Assembly: GCA_944325315.1 (NCBI GenBank)
Contig: CALVAA010000022.1
Location: 1 to 33,329 of the forward strand
Source: Candidatus Gastranaerophilales bacterium
GTDB taxonomy: Bacteria; Cyanobacteriota; Vampirovibrionia; Gastranaerophilales; Gastranaerophilaceae
DNA length: 33,329 bases
Reading direction: 5' to 3'
The notes beneath the pieces are model-generated. The model was not told where the DNA came from. It saw only the letters and a list, made by a program, of their open reading frames with translations, and did not search any database. Each line of letters begins with the position of its first letter. Positions within the stretch are counted from its first letter, which is position 1. Position numbers and translations under genes: made by a program. Below are positions 31,999-33,329 of this stretch, piece after piece.

Positions 31999-32026
31999 TT
32001 GGGCTAAGATATAGTAACTATATAGT
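31999..32026 (+). promoter_or_regulatory. Possible rpsO promoter with overlapping palindrome
   Basis: Two TATAGT boxes (32010-32015 and 32021-32026) sit within the near-palindrome ATATAGT-A-ACTATAT. TTGGGC (31999-32004) lies 16 bases before the second box. The elements are only approximate matches to a housekeeping promoter, but the rpsO start codon follows at a normal distance with an AAAGGA Shine-Dalgarno. Confidence 0.35.
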
Positions 32027-32051
32027 ATAACAAACAAGTAAAGGAAAAAAA

Positions 32052-32321
32052 ATGTCAATTAATTTGAAAAACAAACAAGAAATTATCAAAAAATTTGGGA
32101 AAACAGAAAAAGACAGCGGCAATATTGAAGTTCAAATCGCTATGCTTTCTCAAAAAATCTCTGAATTAACAGAACACTTAAAAACCAACAAAAAAGACTT
32201 TCAAGCAAAACGTGGTCTTTTGGTTATGGTCGGCAGAAGAAAAGGTATGCTTACATATTTAAAAAATACTGACCTGGAAAAATACAGAAACCTAATTAAA
32301 GAATTAGGAATTCGTGGTTAA
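32052..32321 (+). CDS. rpsO: 30S ribosomal protein S15
   Basis: 89 residues, the standard length. The sequence KKFGKTEKDSGNIEVQIAML, then SELTEHLKTNKKDFQAKRGL and the 16S-binding LLVMVGRRKGMLTYL are the S15 signature; it ends LIKELGIRG. It binds the central domain of 16S rRNA early in 30S assembly. It stands alone here with its own terminator at 32345. The pnp gene that often follows rpsO is not next to it. Confidence 0.98.
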   Translation: MSINLKNKQEIIKKFGKTEKDSGNIEVQIAMLSQKISELTEHLKTNKKDFQAKRGLLVMVGRRKGMLTYLKNTDLEKYRNLIKELGIRG

Positions 32322-32344
32322 TAATTAAAAAATATTTTCAAATT

Positions 32345-32378
32345 AAATGCTGCAAGAGTTATACCTTGTAGCATTTTT
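32345..32378 (+). terminator. Intrinsic terminator of rpsO
   Basis: A 12-pair stem (32345-32356 with 32365-32376, one G-U pair) encloses an eight-base loop, and the T tract runs to 32378. It lies 24 bases after the rpsO stop. Confidence 0.85.
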
Positions 32379-32397
32379 ATTATAAAGTTTTATATTT

Positions 32398-32463
32398 TTA
32401 TTCGCTTACACCTAATTTTCTAAATTCCAGCCAATAAGGGGGTTTGATATTAACTCCTGCCAT
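32398..32463 (-). CDS. Possible 21-residue small ORF with good ribosome-binding site
   Basis: On the minus strand an ATG (32463-32461) opens a 21-codon frame, MAGVNIKPPYWLEFRKLGVS plus a final Glu, ending in TAA. AAGGAT sits about 6 bases before the ATG, which is better than many genes in this window. The codons and composition (Trp, two Pro, Tyr, Phe) look less random than the AT-rich surroundings. It could be a genuine small protein, a leader peptide without a downstream gene, or the last trace of a decayed gene. Confidence 0.35.
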   Translation of the reverse strand: MAGVNIKPPYWLEFRKLGVSE

Positions 32464-32676
32464 TGGATATCCTTAAAAGTTATAATAAAATATTTAACTC
32501 TCAGCTCTAAGACCCTAAAAAGATTTCAGGGTGATAATGTTTATTTGGATGTTAAAGATTATTAACCATCTTTAAATATTAACTTTTGTAAAAAAATGAA
32601 CTTTTTGCGCAATAAGACAAATTTTAAAGACTTTATTAATACAACAGTATTTTAACAGATAATAAAGAGAGTAGTT

Positions 32677-32883
32677 ATGACAGAAGTTGAACTAAACGCT
32701 TTGTTTAACATTTCCCCGGAAAAAGTTAAAAATGTGTATGCAACAAACACAATCAAAAGCGTACAAGAAATCAGACGTATTGTTAAAATCTTTTCGATTG
32801 CAAAAGAACAAAGAGAAACCTCTAAAAGTATATCAGCTCGTAGCTTGGCTGCTTTTAGAACAATTTTAACAAGCAACAATTAA
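32677..32883 (+). CDS. Small helical protein, unknown function
   Basis: 68 residues, MTEVELNALFNISPEKVKNV then a helical, basic C-terminal half (REIRRI-type helix QEIRRIVKIFSIAKEQRE and SISARSLAAFRTILTSNN). The layout (short helix, turn, longer basic helices) would suit a small nucleic-acid-binding or helix-turn-helix-like protein, but there is no diagnostic motif. It starts with ATG at 32677 behind a weak AGAGAG Shine-Dalgarno. The structured repeat array begins within 10 bases of its stop, which makes it a natural candidate for co-transcription with the array. Confidence 0.55.
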   Translation: MTEVELNALFNISPEKVKNVYATNTIKSVQEIRRIVKIFSIAKEQRETSKSISARSLAAFRTILTSNN

Positions 32884-32893
32884 TCAGCTTTTT

Positions 32894-33095
32894 GCTCCTG
32901 TAAAATCAGAGATTTCTACGTCGCCTATCAATAGTTTCAACATTTGCCAAACTCAATGTTTGTCAAATGTTTTCACCCTGGCTCACGCTTTTTTGCTCCT
33001 GTAAAATCAGAGATTTCTACGTCGCCTATCAATAGTTTCAACATTTGCCAAACTCAATGTTTGTCAAATGTTTTCACCCTGGCTCACGCTTTTTT
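32894..33095 (+). repeat. Two identical 101-base tandem repeat units with two hairpins each
   Basis: Unit 1 (32894-32994) and unit 2 (32995-33095) are identical over all 101 bases. Each begins GCTCCTGTAAAATC. Hairpin A is GTAAAATC-AGA-GATTTCTAC (32900-32919 in unit 1; 8 pairs with one bulged C). Hairpin B is 32940-32952 with 32958-32970: outer ACATTTG/CAAATGT, a single C-T mismatch, inner CAAAC/GTTTG, loop TCAAT. Each unit ends CTGGCTCACGC followed by six T, resembling a terminator tail. Neither strand gives a convincing protein. Less AT-rich than the flanking genes. Confidence 0.9.
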
Positions 33096-33329
33096 GCTCC
33101 TGTAAAATCAGAGATTTCTACGTCGCCATCGTAGTGCTTCGGGTCAAACTCAACGTTTGTCCCTCTCGCACCGGCTTACGCTTTTTCCGCCTGTGGGTAT
33201 CTCGCAAGTTTTCGCTTTCGCTTCGCTAACGCTCAATTGCTCGATTATCCTACAGCGGTCATCAATAGTTTCGCTTTTCGGTCTTGCTCAACGCAAGTCC
33301 TCTAAGCTACACCCTGTCTTACGCTTTTT
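33096..33329 (+). repeat. Degenerate units 3 and 4 of the structured repeat array (continues to window edge)
   Basis: Unit 3 shares its first 32 bases (33096-33127) with units 1-2, then diverges. It still holds a hairpin with GGG-T-CAAAC / GTTTG-T-CCC around loop TCAAC (33141-33163), with further outer pairs CGTA-GTGC against GCAC and TACG. It ends GGCTTACGC plus T5 at 33186. Unit 4 (33187-33329) contains ATCAATAGTTTC as in units 1-2 and a hairpin GG-T-CTTGC / GCAAG-T-CC around TCAAC (33280-33300). It ends TGTCTTACGC plus T5 at the window end. An extra imperfect stem, CCGCCTGTGGG against CCTACAGCGG, brackets its first half. Confidence 0.75.

Larger units (their letters stand above)
32322..32676. 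other. 355-base intergenic region between rpsO and the 68-residue gene
   Basis: It holds the rpsO terminator (32345-32378), a possible 21-residue minus-strand ORF (32398-32463), and an eight-pair inverted repeat TTAAAGAT / ATCTTTAA (32552-32559 with 32568-32575) about 100 bases upstream of the gene at 32677. I see no tRNA, riboswitch or clear promoter in the remainder. Confidence 0.6.

Noticed and set aside
32894-33127. CRISPR array, possibly Cas12a type because of the ATTTCTAC word in each unit
   Set aside because: The whole 101-base unit is duplicated, so there are no unique spacers between repeats. The hairpin does not match a Cas12a repeat and no cas gene is in the window.
33121-33329. 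Open frames on both strands through the GC-richer end of the array
   Set aside because: The translations are low-information, lack a start and ribosome-binding site, and are explained by lower AT content. The conserved features are palindromes, not codons.

Overview
This is an AT-rich bacterial chromosome segment with tightly packed, mostly housekeeping genes. My best guess is a non-photosynthetic relative of cyanobacteria (Melainabacteria/Vampirovibrionia, Gastranaerophilales-like). That is inferred from four things: SepF next to a YggS-type protein (Gram-positive and cyanobacterial style); an LPS-core-type glycosyltransferase and a possible AMIN-type envelope protein, both implying an outer membrane; FliM/FliN; and two large proteins whose N-termini carry a short 'SFG'-like tag that I associate with this lineage. 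No 16S gene or ribosomal cluster is present to confirm this.

Layout. 1-657 is the 3' end of a low-complexity, probably surface-associated protein. 722-6626 (minus strand) is one long operon read right to left: a CooC-like ATPase, folD, alr, gcvT, gcvH, gcvPA and a small Cys-rich protein. It covers one-carbon/glycine metabolism plus D-alanine supply, but the gcvPB subunit is not there. 6775-8638 (plus) encodes FliM, FliN and a CheY-like receiver. 8721-9798 holds coaD and a coiled-coil protein. 9805-11735 (minus) is a membrane-anchored envelope protein with a possible 48-residue coupled ORF. Then come era (plus), a secreted protein and hup (minus).

13739-20194 (plus) is the most accessory-looking stretch: a small duplicated-motif protein, an SDR oxidoreductase, a Ski2/Mtr4-type helicase translationally coupled to an HNH/coiled-coil protein, a Ser/Thr-rich peptide and a single-span membrane peptide. 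20265-24058 (minus) reads grpE, dnaJ, a secreted beta-propeller and an O-methyltransferase. 24213-25365 (minus) is yggS-sepF. A lone gene at 25648-26493 looks like an ADP-ribosyltransferase-fold protein. 26490-29375 (minus) is a fusion of an EndoQ-type PHP nuclease with a UvrD-type helicase, divergent from a dCMP-deaminase-family gene. 29982-31955 holds a secreted vWA protein, a glycosyltransferase and a YhcH-family protein. rpsO and a 68-residue unknown follow.

The last 440 bases (32889-33329) are non-coding and less AT-rich: a tandem array of about 100-base units. Each unit carries a hairpin with a conserved UCAAY loop, whose stem changes sequence between units while staying paired. This is the strongest unexplained structure in the window. 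A second cross-cutting signal is that several first genes have a -10 box 6-8 bases before the ATG and no Shine-Dalgarno sequence, which suggests leaderless transcripts.
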